Shown here: positions 1 to 8,197 of the stretch, in pieces | How positions within the stretch are numbered: the stretch's first letter is position 1 | Layout of the letters: each line of letters opens with the position of its first letter | Assembly: GCF_001545115.1 (NCBI RefSeq) | Contig: NZ_FCNU01000007.1 | Coordinates: 434,001-498,000 of the forward strand | DNA: 64,000 nt | Direction of reading: 5' to 3' | Source of the DNA: Candidatus Protochlamydia phocaeensis | Lineage (GTDB): Bacteria; Chlamydiota; Chlamydiia; Chlamydiales; Parachlamydiaceae | Program-made: the position numbers and the translations under genes | Notes under the pieces: generated by a model | The model's database searches: none | What the model was told of the DNA's origin: nothing | The model's input: the letters and a program-made list of their open reading frames with translations, nothing else

Positions 1-408
1 GAGGAATTGCGCATTCTCTATGCAGCAAAAGGATTTGAAGGGCAACTTTTAGAAGATGTATTGGATGTTTTAATGGCAGACGGGGATCGGCTTTTAAAAG
101 TAATGGTAGAAGAAGAATTGGGCCTTTCCCTAGAGGCCTATGAGCATCCGCTCAAGCAAGGATTGGGTGCGGCAATCGGCGTGAGCGCTGCTGCCCTATT
201 AAGCTTGGCAGGTTTTTGGCTATGGCCTGCTGGCGGGCTTTATGCGATGGCAGTCCTTATTCTTAGCCTTAGCGCTTCTTTATCGGCCCATTACCAAGGC
301 AATCGATTGATTCCCTCTATTGTCTGGAATATAGGCCTAACTTTCTTAGCGGGGGGAGCGGCCTATTTTTTATTGCATTACTTTCTTAATCAAGGATGGC
401 TGTCATGA
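1..408 (+). CDS. VIT1/CCC1-family metal transporter, C-terminal fragment (5' end outside window)
   Basis: The reading frame is open from base 1 (Glu-Glu-Leu-Arg-Ile...), so the true start lies upstream; the TTG at 7 is only the first permitted start codon inside the window. About 135 residues are visible. A helical segment with the pattern KGFEGQ...EEELGLSLEAYEHPLKQG leads into three or four hydrophobic stretches. An acidic EEELGL followed by a (N/H)P-L-K-x-G turn before the membrane bundle is typical of the VIT1/CCC1 family of Fe2+/Mn2+ transporters. The gene ends with TGA at 406-408, overlapping the ATG at 405 of the metal ATPase, so the two are probably translationally coupled and share a metal-homeostasis role. 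Family assignment is by pattern only, and substrate is unknown. Confidence 0.65.
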   Translation, partial: EELRILYAAKGFEGQLLEDVLDVLMADGDRLLKVMVEEELGLSLEAYEHPLKQGLGAAIGVSAAALLSLAGFWLWPAGGLYAMAVLILSLSASLSAHYQGNRLIPSIVWNIGLTFLAGGAAYFLLHYFLNQGWLS

Positions 409-2420
409 CCGAGACCGTTGCCATCCCCCGCCCCCCACATGTCAAGCCTGCCGTTTTCGAAGAATTCTTCGGAACAGGCAAAGAAGAGGTCGCAAGCCCT
501 TTTTTAACACCCCGAGCAAGAAAATGGGCTGCCAATTTAACGCTTAAAACCTCGTTAGTTGCAATGGGACTGCTTATTTTGGCCTTTTTGCTGTCTTTTT
601 CCTCTTCAGCCCAGCCCCTTTCGTCTTTATTCCTTGTCGGCGTCTATTTTCTTGCCGGCATTCCCTCCCTCATTGAAGCCATTGAAGACCTAGCCGATTT
701 CGACATCAATATCGACACCCTCATGACTTTGGCGGCCTTTTCTTCTGTGTTGATTGGAAGCGGCATGGAAGGGGGATTGCTTTTAGTCTTATTTTCCCTA
801 TCCGGATCCATTGAAGACGCCGTGACGGCGAAAGCCAAAGGCTCCCTCAATCAATTGCATAAGCTATCGCCTTCAAAGGCAACCGTTTTGGATGCGCGAG
901 GCCACCTGCGAGAAAGAGCGGTTAAAGATATTGTCATGGGAACGCATATTCTGGTAAGGGCCGGAGAAATCGTCCCCTTAGACGGAATTGTCATTGACGG
1001 CATTTCTAGCGTCAATTTAGTTCACTTAACCGGTGAAAACATGCCCATTACAAAAAAAAAGGGAGATGAAGTCCCGGCAGGAGCGCGTAATTTGGAAGGA
1101 ACGCTTACCTTGCTTGTCACGCATACGAGTGCCGATTCCACCATGACGCGCATTATTCAACTGGTTACGCAAGCGCAAGAAGCCAAGCCCAGGTTGCAGC
1201 GCTGGTTCGACCGTTTTAGCCGAACCTATGCGTTAGCGATTATTTTGCTTTCCGCTTTCTTTGCTTTAACATTTCCCTTTCTCTTATCCATTCCCTTTCT
1301 AGGTTTTGAAGGTTCGCTGTATCGCGCATTGGCCTTCTTAATTGCCGCTTCCCCTTGTGCGCTTATTTTAGCCCTCCCCATTGCTTATTTGAGCGCTGTC
1401 AGTGCATGTGCACGCAAGGGAATATTGCTTAAAGGTGGAATTGTCTTGGATGCGTTGGCTCAATGCTCCATCATTGCCTTTGATAAAACGGGAACGCTGA
1501 CAACAGGCGAGCTTTCTTTTAATGGACTTCGCTCCATTGGTCCTTCTCAATTGCAAGCCTCTCAAAAAGAGATCCTGGCCATTGCTTATGCCTTAGAAAA
1601 AAATGCTGTCCATCCCATTGCCAGAGCCATTACTACTTATGCGCAGGAAAAAAATATCCTCTCTTTTCCTCTCCAACACTTCAAATCCATCCCCGGCTAT
1701 GGAATTGAAGCCTCAGTAGAGTGGAAGCACGCCTTCTATCCGGCTTTCATGGGGCATCCGGATTACGTTCAAGATCGATTAACTTCTTTTCAGCAACAAC
1801 AGTTGGAAGCAGCCGTCGAAGCTGTCCGCCAAGACGGACATCTCCTAGCCATTTTGCTTTTTGGGCCTGACTTATATCTTTTCACCTTTCAGGACAATCC
1901 ACGTCCCTATATTAAGGATACCGTTCACAGGCTTAAGCAAACGGGCGATTGGGAATTGTTAATGTTAACAGGAGACCATGAAACAAGCGCTAGGCGGATT
2001 GCAAAGGAATTGGGAGTCGACGAATTTTATGCAAATCTGCGTCCTGAACATAAACTCGAGCACGTCACCCGCCTTGCTCAAGACAAGGGATTGGCCATGG
2101 TGGGAGATGGCATAAATGATGCACCGGCTTTAGCCCGTGCTACGGTGGGAATCTGCATGGGAAAAATTGGCAGCGGAACAGCCGTTGATGCAGCAGATGT
2201 CGTGCTCTTGCACGACAACCTTGAATCGCTCGATTGGCTCATGGCCAAAGCTCAAAAAACCAGATCCATTGTTCAGGAAAATTTGGTGATTGCCATTGGA
2301 GCCATCTTCATCGCCAGCTTTCCGGCCCTAGCGGGATGGGTGCCTTTATGGTTAGCCGTCGTCATGCACGAAGGAGGCACGGTCTTAGTGGGACTCAATG
2401 CCTTGCGCTTACTGAGATAA
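405..2420 (+). CDS. P1B-4-type heavy-metal translocating ATPase
   Basis: Inner-membrane P-type ATPase of about 671 residues. Visible motifs in order: the TGE actuator motif (HLTGENMPI), SPC in the central transmembrane helix (ASPCALILALP), the phosphorylation loop DKTGTLTTGE (Asp near residue 360), HPIARAI in the nucleotide domain, the hinge GDGINDAPALA, and HEGGT in a late membrane helix. SPC in place of CPC together with HEGG(S/T) defines the P1B-4 subgroup (CoaT/CtpD/PfeT-like), which exports Co2+, Fe2+ or Zn2+. No N-terminal CxxC metal-binding domain is present. An in-frame ATG exists at 396, but the ATG at 405 overlaps the upstream TGA and has AAGG nine bases ahead, so it is preferred. 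The neighbour points to iron or manganese; substrate is inference. Confidence 0.88.
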   Translation: MTETVAIPRPPHVKPAVFEEFFGTGKEEVASPFLTPRARKWAANLTLKTSLVAMGLLILAFLLSFSSSAQPLSSLFLVGVYFLAGIPSLIEAIEDLADFDINIDTLMTLAAFSSVLIGSGMEGGLLLVLFSLSGSIEDAVTAKAKGSLNQLHKLSPSKATVLDARGHLRERAVKDIVMGTHILVRAGEIVPLDGIVIDGISSVNLVHLTGENMPITKKKGDEVPAGARNLEGTLTLLVTHTSADSTMTRIIQLVTQAQEAKPRLQRWFDRFSRTYALAIILLSAFFALTFPFLLSIPFLGFEGSLYRALAFLIAASPCALILALPIAYLSAVSACARKGILLKGGIVLDALAQCSIIAFDKTGTLTTGELSFNGLRSIGPSQLQASQKEILAIAYALEKNAVHPIARAITTYAQEKNILSFPLQHFKSIPGYGIEASVEWKHAFYPAFMGHPDYVQDRLTSFQQQQLEAAVEAVRQDGHLLAILLFGPDLYLFTFQDNPRPYIKDTVHRLKQTGDWELLMLTGDHETSARRIAKELGVDEFYANLRPEHKLEHVTRLAQDKGLAMVGDGINDAPALARATVGICMGKIGSGTAVDAADVVLLHDNLESLDWLMAKAQKTRSIVQENLVIAIGAIFIASFPALAGWVPLWLAVVMHEGGTVLVGLNALRLLR

Positions 2421-2426
2421 AGCCAA

Positions 2427-2450
2427 GTAAGGCTGAATGAACAGCCTTGC
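2427..2450. terminator. Hairpin between convergent genes
   Basis: AAGGCTG (2429-2435), six-base loop, CAGCCTT (2442-2448). It lies in the 41-base gap between the metal ATPase and the convergent secreted-protein gene. There is no clear T-tract, so it is a possible rather than a certain terminator. Confidence 0.4.
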
Positions 2451-2461
2451 TCAGAAGTGGA

Positions 2462-2995
2462 TTAAAACAGGTAAATCACTTGATTGGCCCCTGTAACGAC
2501 TGTCGAATTGAAATATTCATGCCTAAAAATCATGCCTCCCGGCGTGAAATCGACCGAATTGAAAGGCTTGATGGATAAGACAGCCCCATCATAGGCGACC
2601 CTTAATTGACATCCCCAATTAATTCCTTCTAAAACAGTAATAAGAGAAAAATGAGAATAGTGCCCGACATGGCAAGGCGCCCCGTCAATGAAAGATAACT
2701 CTTCATAAATAGGCGTCACAATTAAATAGCTCGGATAGCTAAATAGGCTTCGCACTCCTGTAGCGGCAGGCGGGACGCTCGAACGCTCTTTAACGTCCGC
2801 AACCATCGAATCACCCAATTTATTCTCTTGCTCTTTTCTCGACTCATCAGCCAATTGCTCAAGCTTGATTTCTTTAAGATGAAGGCTTTCCAAAACCTTT
2901 TTTTGCGAATCAGACAGATGAGCCTTCTCTTCTGCCTGCATGTGCCCGACCATTAAACTAAAGAGGATTAAAAATAAAATTTTCATGTACTTCAT
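2462..2995 (-). CDS. Small secreted protein of unknown function
   Basis: 177 residues. The N-terminus MKYMKILFLILFSLMVGHMQA is a clear Sec signal peptide (Lys-rich start, hydrophobic core, probable cleavage after MQA). It is followed by a charged, probably helical segment (residues 22-75) rich in Lys/Glu and then a more hydrophobic beta-rich domain with two Cys (APCHVGHY and GINWGCQL) that could form a disulphide. The start at 2995 has AAGGAG eight bases upstream. I do not recognise a family. Its 3' end runs into a GTGGATTAAAAC motif that recurs at about 3198 on the other side of the gene, so short direct repeats bracket the gene. Confidence 0.6.
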   Translation of the reverse strand: MKYMKILFLILFSLMVGHMQAEEKAHLSDSQKKVLESLHLKEIKLEQLADESRKEQENKLGDSMVADVKERSSVPPAATGVRSLFSYPSYLIVTPIYEELSFIDGAPCHVGHYSHFSLITVLEGINWGCQLRVAYDGAVLSIKPFNSVDFTPGGMIFRHEYFNSTVVTGANQVIYLF

Positions 2996-3192
2996 AGTAA
3001 AGACTCCTTATGGTTAAGTTTTACTAATGATAATATAAATTTATATTCAACGATTAAGCATAAAAAACACTCCCCTTATTCATCAATTAAAATTAATCAA
3101 TAAACCTTAAATAAAAAATGCTTTTTATTTTTAAATAAATTGATGAAGATTAGCTTTTGCAATACTTTATTTGAAAACACTATCACTCTTTT

Positions 3193-3236
3193 GAAGAGTG
3201 GATTAAAACTGAGAATGAATTTAGGGACACGCCCTA
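3193..3236. repeat. Edge fragment of the dispersed palindromic repeat
   Basis: Contains GAGTGGATTAAAACTG and then AATTTAGGGACACGCCC. The second block is nearly the reverse complement of a segment at about 56359-56379, and GTGGATTAAAAC also occurs at 2457-2468. It looks like a remnant of the intergenic repeat family described at 48499-49215. Confidence 0.45.
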
Positions 3237-3251
3237 GAAAGCGAGAAAGCG

Positions 3252-4103
3252 ATGCAGGAGGAAGAACAGATCAGGGCCTTGCTTGATTTAATCGGACTTT
3301 CAGAGTTTACTTCTATAGAAAAAGTTACTAAAGGATTTGAAGCCTCTATTTTCCGTCTGGAGAACAAGCAAGGAACAAGGCTTGCCTTAAAAATTTATCC
3401 TTTGTCTGGGGCCCTGTCAATGACAAGAGAAAGCCTTGTGCTTCAGCACCTTGCCGCTTTTCCCTTTATTGCGCCTCGCGTGTTGAAAGAAGGGCGCTGG
3501 GAAAAGGGATTTTATTTAATAGAAGAATGGAGAAAAGGCGAACCGCTATCGGCCTATCTCCTGTCTCACCCCGCAGAAATGCAAGATGTGGGCTATCAAT
3601 TTGGCCAATGGCAAGCCCGTCTGCACGCCATTCCTCTTCCTCAGGAGATATCCACTCTATTGTTTTGGAAACCGTTAATTGAAACGCCTCAATTGGAGGC
3701 GATTCAGCAGCAAGCCGTGCCGGATACGCTTTGTCATTTTGACTTTCACCCAGGAAATATTTTAATAGAAGGGGGAAAAATTGCCAGTATCTTAGATTTT
3801 GGCGTTGCTAGGCAAGCCGACCGTCGAGCGGATTTGGGAATTACGCAAACGCTTTTAGATGTAGGCCCTCTCTTATTTGACGTCGATCCTCAGATTTTAT
3901 CTTCTTTTATATATGGATGGAGAACAGGCTATCAGTCCGAGGCCGGCGCTTTCCCTTTAATCCCGCTGTTTCACACGTGGGCTGCCTATTATGTACTAAA
4001 TCGATCGCGGCGCGCCTTTCCTCCGACTGCTCAAACCCTTCGCTTTTTAAACCGCCTTGATGGCTATGCAAAAGAACAAGGACATTTATATGGAATCCTT
4101 TAA
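3252..4103 (+). CDS. APH/choline-kinase-like small-molecule phosphotransferase
   Basis: 283 residues with the aminoglycoside-phosphotransferase/choline-kinase fold. Visible: an N-lobe strand with ALKIYPL (ATP-binding Lys), the Brenner motif HFDFHPGNIL (catalytic Asp, metal-binding Asn) near residues 161-170, and the metal-binding ILDFGVA. These enzymes phosphorylate hydroxyl groups of small molecules such as choline, ethanolamine, amino sugars or antibiotics. The next gene, a sugar/choline-type nucleotidyltransferase, overlaps it by a few bases. The pair could therefore phosphorylate a compound and then activate it with a nucleotide, as LicA/LicC or AmgK/MurU do. Substrate is not readable from sequence. 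Confidence 0.7.
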   Translation: MQEEEQIRALLDLIGLSEFTSIEKVTKGFEASIFRLENKQGTRLALKIYPLSGALSMTRESLVLQHLAAFPFIAPRVLKEGRWEKGFYLIEEWRKGEPLSAYLLSHPAEMQDVGYQFGQWQARLHAIPLPQEISTLLFWKPLIETPQLEAIQQQAVPDTLCHFDFHPGNILIEGGKIASILDFGVARQADRRADLGITQTLLDVGPLLFDVDPQILSSFIYGWRTGYQSEAGAFPLIPLFHTWAAYYVLNRSRRAFPPTAQTLRFLNRLDGYAKEQGHLYGIL

Positions 4104-4761
4104 TTCCCAGACTGTCGGGCTTATTCTGGCTGCCGGCCTCTCTTCCCGTTTCGGCTTTTCCAAGGCTCTTATCAAAGTACAAGGGAGGCCCCTTGTAGAA
4201 AGGCTTGTCCAGCTTTATGCCACTTGCTGCCAAAGCGTCTGTGTCGTAACGGGATTTCAAGCCGAAGCTGTTGCCCAGGCCTTAAAGGAAAGCAAAGCGC
4301 AAGTCATCTATAATCCGCAGTATGAGCAAGGCGTTTTGACCTCTTTAATGATCGGCCTTAAGGAAGCATTAAGACTCGCTCCTCATGCCAAAGGCATATT
4401 GATCAGCCCCGTCGATTTTCCTCTCGATGATGAAGAAGTTTCAAAAAAAATCATTGCAAATGCGGAGCAAAGCTCTTGTTTGATCGCCATTCCCACTTAC
4501 CAAGACAGGAAAGGCTATCCCATTTGGATCAGCAGCGAAGCCATCCGCCTTTTGATTAAGCCGCAGTCGGAGCTATCTAAAGAAGAAGAAGAATTGAAAA
4601 AACTGCTCCTTGAAATTCCCAAGGGAATCTCCATTTTCCATCCGCCACCAGAAGCCGCGGCGTGGATCAGCTATATTCCCGTTCCGAATCCGGATATTTT
4701 GGTCAATTTTAATACGATCGAGGCTTTTCTAAAATGGCGCCTTTTTTCCCAAAAGTTTTAA
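4090..4761 (+). CDS. MobA/MocA-like nucleotidyltransferase
   Basis: Rossmann-like NTP transferase of about 223 residues. The N-terminal signature LILAAGLSSRFGFSK (nucleotide-binding Gly-rich loop with Lys), then ISPVDFPL (metal-binding Asp) and an NFNTIEAF segment near the C-terminus, are typical of the MobA/MocA/IspD-type superfamily. In-frame starts exist from 4057, but ATG 4090 has AAGGA seven bases ahead and gives a 14-base overlap with the kinase gene, so it is preferred. Probable role: adding CMP, UMP or another nucleotide to the product of the upstream kinase. MocA (molybdenum cofactor) is the alternative, but no other molybdenum genes are near. Confidence 0.68.
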   Translation: MESFNSQTVGLILAAGLSSRFGFSKALIKVQGRPLVERLVQLYATCCQSVCVVTGFQAEAVAQALKESKAQVIYNPQYEQGVLTSLMIGLKEALRLAPHAKGILISPVDFPLDDEEVSKKIIANAEQSSCLIAIPTYQDRKGYPIWISSEAIRLLIKPQSELSKEEEELKKLLLEIPKGISIFHPPPEAAAWISYIPVPNPDILVNFNTIEAFLKWRLFSQKF

Positions 4762-4830
4762 GAGGGTGTATTAAAACTGCTAAGGACCTATTTCTAACGG
4801 CTAAATGGCTAGGACGCATTAAGCAGCCTG
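4757..4830. repeat. Dispersed palindromic repeat, partial copy
   Basis: AAGAGGGTGTATTAAAACTG then CTAAGGACCTATTT match one arm of the intergenic repeat family. The opposite arm is poorly preserved. The 261-base gap 4762-5022 otherwise shows only AT-rich leader sequence before the dehydrogenase gene. Confidence 0.5.
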
Positions 4831-5022
4831 CCTATAAGCCGGCTTATTGGACAAAACTTTTACAAAGGGGCAAAATCCCTTCTTTCTTTTACTTCCCCCT
4901 CCCTTCCATGAAGATTTGTATTTTTTCTACACTTTTGCCATAGTCAATTTTAAATGCTGAAGATCGAAATATCTTCTACCACATAAAATATGCTAAAATT
5001 ACCTCTACAGGCCACTTAAAGC

Positions 5023-8000
5023 ATGAAGAAAACATCTATGGAAAAATCAGATTACCTCCCATCCAGCAACCTCTCCCAAGCTATTCAGCAGGAAAGCGAA
5101 AAATTCCAGGAATATTATTTGTGGTTAGAAGCCGCTATGCCCGCTACTTTCTTTGAAGAAGTCAGCCGAGACAATTTGATGTTGATCACCCACAGCTTGA
5201 TGGGGTTCGATCTTCAAGATTATTTTTCCATGATCAACTTAAAGAGCGCTGCCATTGCACTCTGTCTAGATAGCCCTGATGCGGATCTGCGCATTTTGCG
5301 CAACTATACGCTGTATGGCATCAAAAACTATCAGTCTTATGTGTCTAAGATTCCCTTTCCCGGCACTAATTCTCTCTTGCGAGTTGCCACAATCGATTTT
5401 ACAGGCGCCATAGAAACAACCGACCATAGCTTTCTAGAAGAGTGGCGATCTTCTTTACGCACTTTAGTCAAGCAAGAAAATCCGGATATTACCGATCAGG
5501 ATTTCGAGCAGCTATTGCCTAAGATGAGTTCCATGTTCTTGCATTCCCTTCCTCCTGAGCGGCTGGCTATTGCCTTGAATATGCTTTATCGAGCACAAAC
5601 GCGAGATAACTGCCAATACGAGGCCCGCTACGAAGAAAATTGGAATGAAAAAGACTCTGCCTCCATGCATATCATGCTGGCCTGGCGCAATACGCCCAAG
5701 CATAATTTTCTTTATCGTCTGGCTCAAGTCGTCCATCGGCATGGCCTTAGCATGCGGCGCGTCAATGCGACTTATATGGATCCCTACAGCAAGCAAAGCG
5801 TGTTGGTCATGGCCCTGAGCTTGCACGGCAGCAATGGACAGCCCGTTTGGGATGTAGCCGATATCCCCGATTTTTTGCGGGAAATGGCCACCATTAAATA
5901 TTTTGAAACAGGCGATCGCATTGATGAGCGACTGGTAAATCCCCGCATTATCTCCGGAAATATGGGCAATCTGCTGCGCGCCATGGTCAACTTTATTCAT
6001 CAAGCCCTTGTCCACATTGACAGCAACTTATACACGGTAGAAAATATCGAAGAAGCGTTATGCCGCCATCCCGAGCTTACCCTACAGCTTTGCGAAGCTT
6101 TCAGGTTTAAATTCGATCCCCACAACCACAATATTGACCGCTTTATTGAAGCGCGCAAGCGCTTTTTAAACGATGTTTCCCAATTGGATACCGGGCAAGA
6201 GAGCAACGACACCCGTCGGAAAAATGTGTTGCGCCAAGGCATGAATTTCGTCAGCCATACTCTTAAGACAAACTTTTATCGCTTAAATTATACAGCGTTG
6301 AGCTTTCGCTTGGATCCCAAATATCTCGATGAAATTCCCTTCGACCGCAGCAAGAAATTTCCGGAAATTCCCTATGCTATCTTTTATATGCGCGGCATGC
6401 ATTTTTTTGGCTTTCACATTCGCTTTAAAGATTTGGCCCGCGGAGGCCTGCGCACGGTTTATCCCGAACAGCTCGAACAGATGCTGGCCGAGCGCAATAA
6501 TGTTTTTACTGAATGCTACAATTTGGCGTGGACGCAGCATAAGAAAAATAAAGACATTCCGGAAGGAGGCGCTAAGGCGGTCTTATTTCTTAAGCCTTTT
6601 GATCAAATTGATTCGGAATCCCAAATCCTCAAACGAGAACTTGAATGGCTGCGCTTAGAACCCCAAGAAGTCGAACAGCGCGTCCGCCATTTCCGCCAAG
6701 AACAGAAAGTCGAATACCTCTATCAATCCCAGCGCGCCTTTATTCAAAGCCTTATTACCATCGTCAATTGCGATCCGGATGGCAAAATTCGCGCCAGATA
6801 CATTATCGATTATTGGAAAAAGCCTGAATATATCTATTTAGGACCTGATGAGAATATGCATGATTTTATGATCCAATGGATCGCCAACTTTAGCAAAAGA
6901 TATGACTATAAGCCCAAAGGCGCCTTTATTTCGAGCAAGCCCGTCACAGGGATTAACCATAAAGAATATGGTGTCACCTCTTTAGGCGTCAATGTATACA
7001 TGCACCAAGTCTTGGAATATATGGGCATCCATCCAGAAAAAGACGTTTTTACGGTCAAAATGTCAGGCGGACCGGACGGAGATGTCGCAGGCAACCAGCT
7101 TCTCAACCTCTATCATTTTTATCCCCACACAGCCAAACTTATTGCTTTAACGGACGGGACCGGCACAATCCGGGATGAACAAGGACTAGACTTGGGCATC
7201 ATCAAAGATTTATTTTATCAGGGAAAGGGAATTTGCTTTTATCCTCCCGACAAATTATCTCCTGGAAGCTTCCTGGTAAACAAAGGGCGTAAGCGCTATC
7301 CCTCCGCTTATATTCAAGAGACGCTCTGCTGGCGCAAGAGCGAGGGCAAAGTTGTCGAAGACTGGCTGTCAGGAAGCGATACGAACCATCTTCTGCGCTA
7401 TAACCTGCACCAAGCCAAAACGGATATTTTCATTCCTGCCGGCGGACGCCCTCGCACCCTAAACGAAACGAATATCCAAGAGTTCCTGGATGAAACAGGC
7501 AAACCCACTTCACGCGCCATCATTGAAGGCGCCAATCTCTATCTCAATCCGGCCGCACGCAAGTATCTAGAAGAAAAAGGCGTCTTAATCGTCAAAGACA
7601 GCTCGGCCAATAAAGGTGGGGTCATCTGCTCTTCCTTTGAAGTCTTATGCGGTCTTGCCCTGGATGATGAAACATTTATTGAGCATAAAGCCATCCTGGT
7701 AAAAGAAATTTTAGAAAGAATCAAGTTATGCGCCTTAAATGAAGCCGATTTATTGCTTCGAACCCATAAACAAACAGGCGAATTTTTAACTGACATTTCG
7801 GAAAAAATTTCCGCCAGAATCAATCAATATACCTACCAGCTTTTGGATTACTTGGATTTATTACCCCTGCCTTCTAGCTTTCAAGACCCCATGATCCGCA
7901 GCTTTCTCAACTACTGCTTACCCACTCTGCGCAATCAATTTGCCGTTGAATTGCTCAATGAAATCCCCGAACATCACAAAAAAGCAATTATTGCGTGCCA

Positions 8001-8100
8001 CCTGGCCTCTTATATGGTTTATAAAAAAGGATTGGATTGGTCCCCTTCTATCGTAGATATTTTGCCCCTAATTTTATCAGGAACCGCTTTAACAAGTTAA
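5023..8100 (+). CDS. Large NAD-specific glutamate dehydrogenase
   Basis: 1025 residues, matching the roughly 115 kDa class of NAD-dependent glutamate dehydrogenase (fungal Gdh2-like) rather than the 450-residue hexameric form or the 180 kDa form. The N-terminal ~420 residues are regulatory. The catalytic part contains LARGGLRTVYPE (near 470), PEGGAKAVL, the Rossmann segment MSGGPDGDVAGNQ (near 683), PAGGRPRTLNE (near 805) and a late SSANKGGVICSS. It deaminates glutamate to 2-oxoglutarate and ammonia with NAD+, letting the bacterium use host glutamate as carbon and energy source for the TCA cycle. It appears monocistronic, followed by CIRCE/hrcA. ATG 5038 is an alternative start; neither has a strong Shine-Dalgarno sequence. 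Confidence 0.87.
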   Translation: MKKTSMEKSDYLPSSNLSQAIQQESEKFQEYYLWLEAAMPATFFEEVSRDNLMLITHSLMGFDLQDYFSMINLKSAAIALCLDSPDADLRILRNYTLYGIKNYQSYVSKIPFPGTNSLLRVATIDFTGAIETTDHSFLEEWRSSLRTLVKQENPDITDQDFEQLLPKMSSMFLHSLPPERLAIALNMLYRAQTRDNCQYEARYEENWNEKDSASMHIMLAWRNTPKHNFLYRLAQVVHRHGLSMRRVNATYMDPYSKQSVLVMALSLHGSNGQPVWDVADIPDFLREMATIKYFETGDRIDERLVNPRIISGNMGNLLRAMVNFIHQALVHIDSNLYTVENIEEALCRHPELTLQLCEAFRFKFDPHNHNIDRFIEARKRFLNDVSQLDTGQESNDTRRKNVLRQGMNFVSHTLKTNFYRLNYTALSFRLDPKYLDEIPFDRSKKFPEIPYAIFYMRGMHFFGFHIRFKDLARGGLRTVYPEQLEQMLAERNNVFTECYNLAWTQHKKNKDIPEGGAKAVLFLKPFDQIDSESQILKRELEWLRLEPQEVEQRVRHFRQEQKVEYLYQSQRAFIQSLITIVNCDPDGKIRARYIIDYWKKPEYIYLGPDENMHDFMIQWIANFSKRYDYKPKGAFISSKPVTGINHKEYGVTSLGVNVYMHQVLEYMGIHPEKDVFTVKMSGGPDGDVAGNQLLNLYHFYPHTAKLIALTDGTGTIRDEQGLDLGIIKDLFYQGKGICFYPPDKLSPGSFLVNKGRKRYPSAYIQETLCWRKSEGKVVEDWLSGSDTNHLLRYNLHQAKTDIFIPAGGRPRTLNETNIQEFLDETGKPTSRAIIEGANLYLNPAARKYLEEKGVLIVKDSSANKGGVICSSFEVLCGLALDDETFIEHKAILVKEILERIKLCALNEADLLLRTHKQTGEFLTDISEKISARINQYTYQLLDYLDLLPLPSSFQDPMIRSFLNYCLPTLRNQFAVELLNEIPEHHKKAIIACHLASYMVYKKGLDWSPSIVDILPLILSGTALTS

Positions 8101-8102
8101 AT

Positions 8103-8129
8103 TCAGCACTTAAACACATCAAGTGCTAA
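8103..8129 (+). promoter_or_regulatory. CIRCE operator
   Basis: TCAGCACTT, nine bases, AAGTGCTAA. This matches the CIRCE consensus (TTAGCACTC-N9-GAGTGCTAA) at the right spacing, seven of nine in the left arm and eight of nine in the right. It sits just upstream of the -35 box of the hrcA promoter and is the expected HrcA binding site. Confidence 0.93.
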
Positions 8130-8134
8130 ATTTA

Positions 8135-8163
8135 TTGACGAAATTGAACTCTCATTCTATAAT
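8135..8163 (+). promoter_or_regulatory. Sigma-66/70-type promoter of hrcA-grpE-dnaK
   Basis: TTGACG (8135-8140) and TATAAT (8158-8163) with an exact 17-base spacer, five bases downstream of CIRCE. Transcription is expected to begin near 8170. Confidence 0.88.
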
Positions 8164-8197
8164 AAAGAGGAATGAGGAGAGCAGGATCTTAAAAATT

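Noticed and set aside
4734-4943. 69-codon frame overlapping the end of the nucleotidyltransferase gene
   Set aside because: It runs through a repeat arm and low-complexity sequence, has no family resemblance and lacks a good ribosome site.
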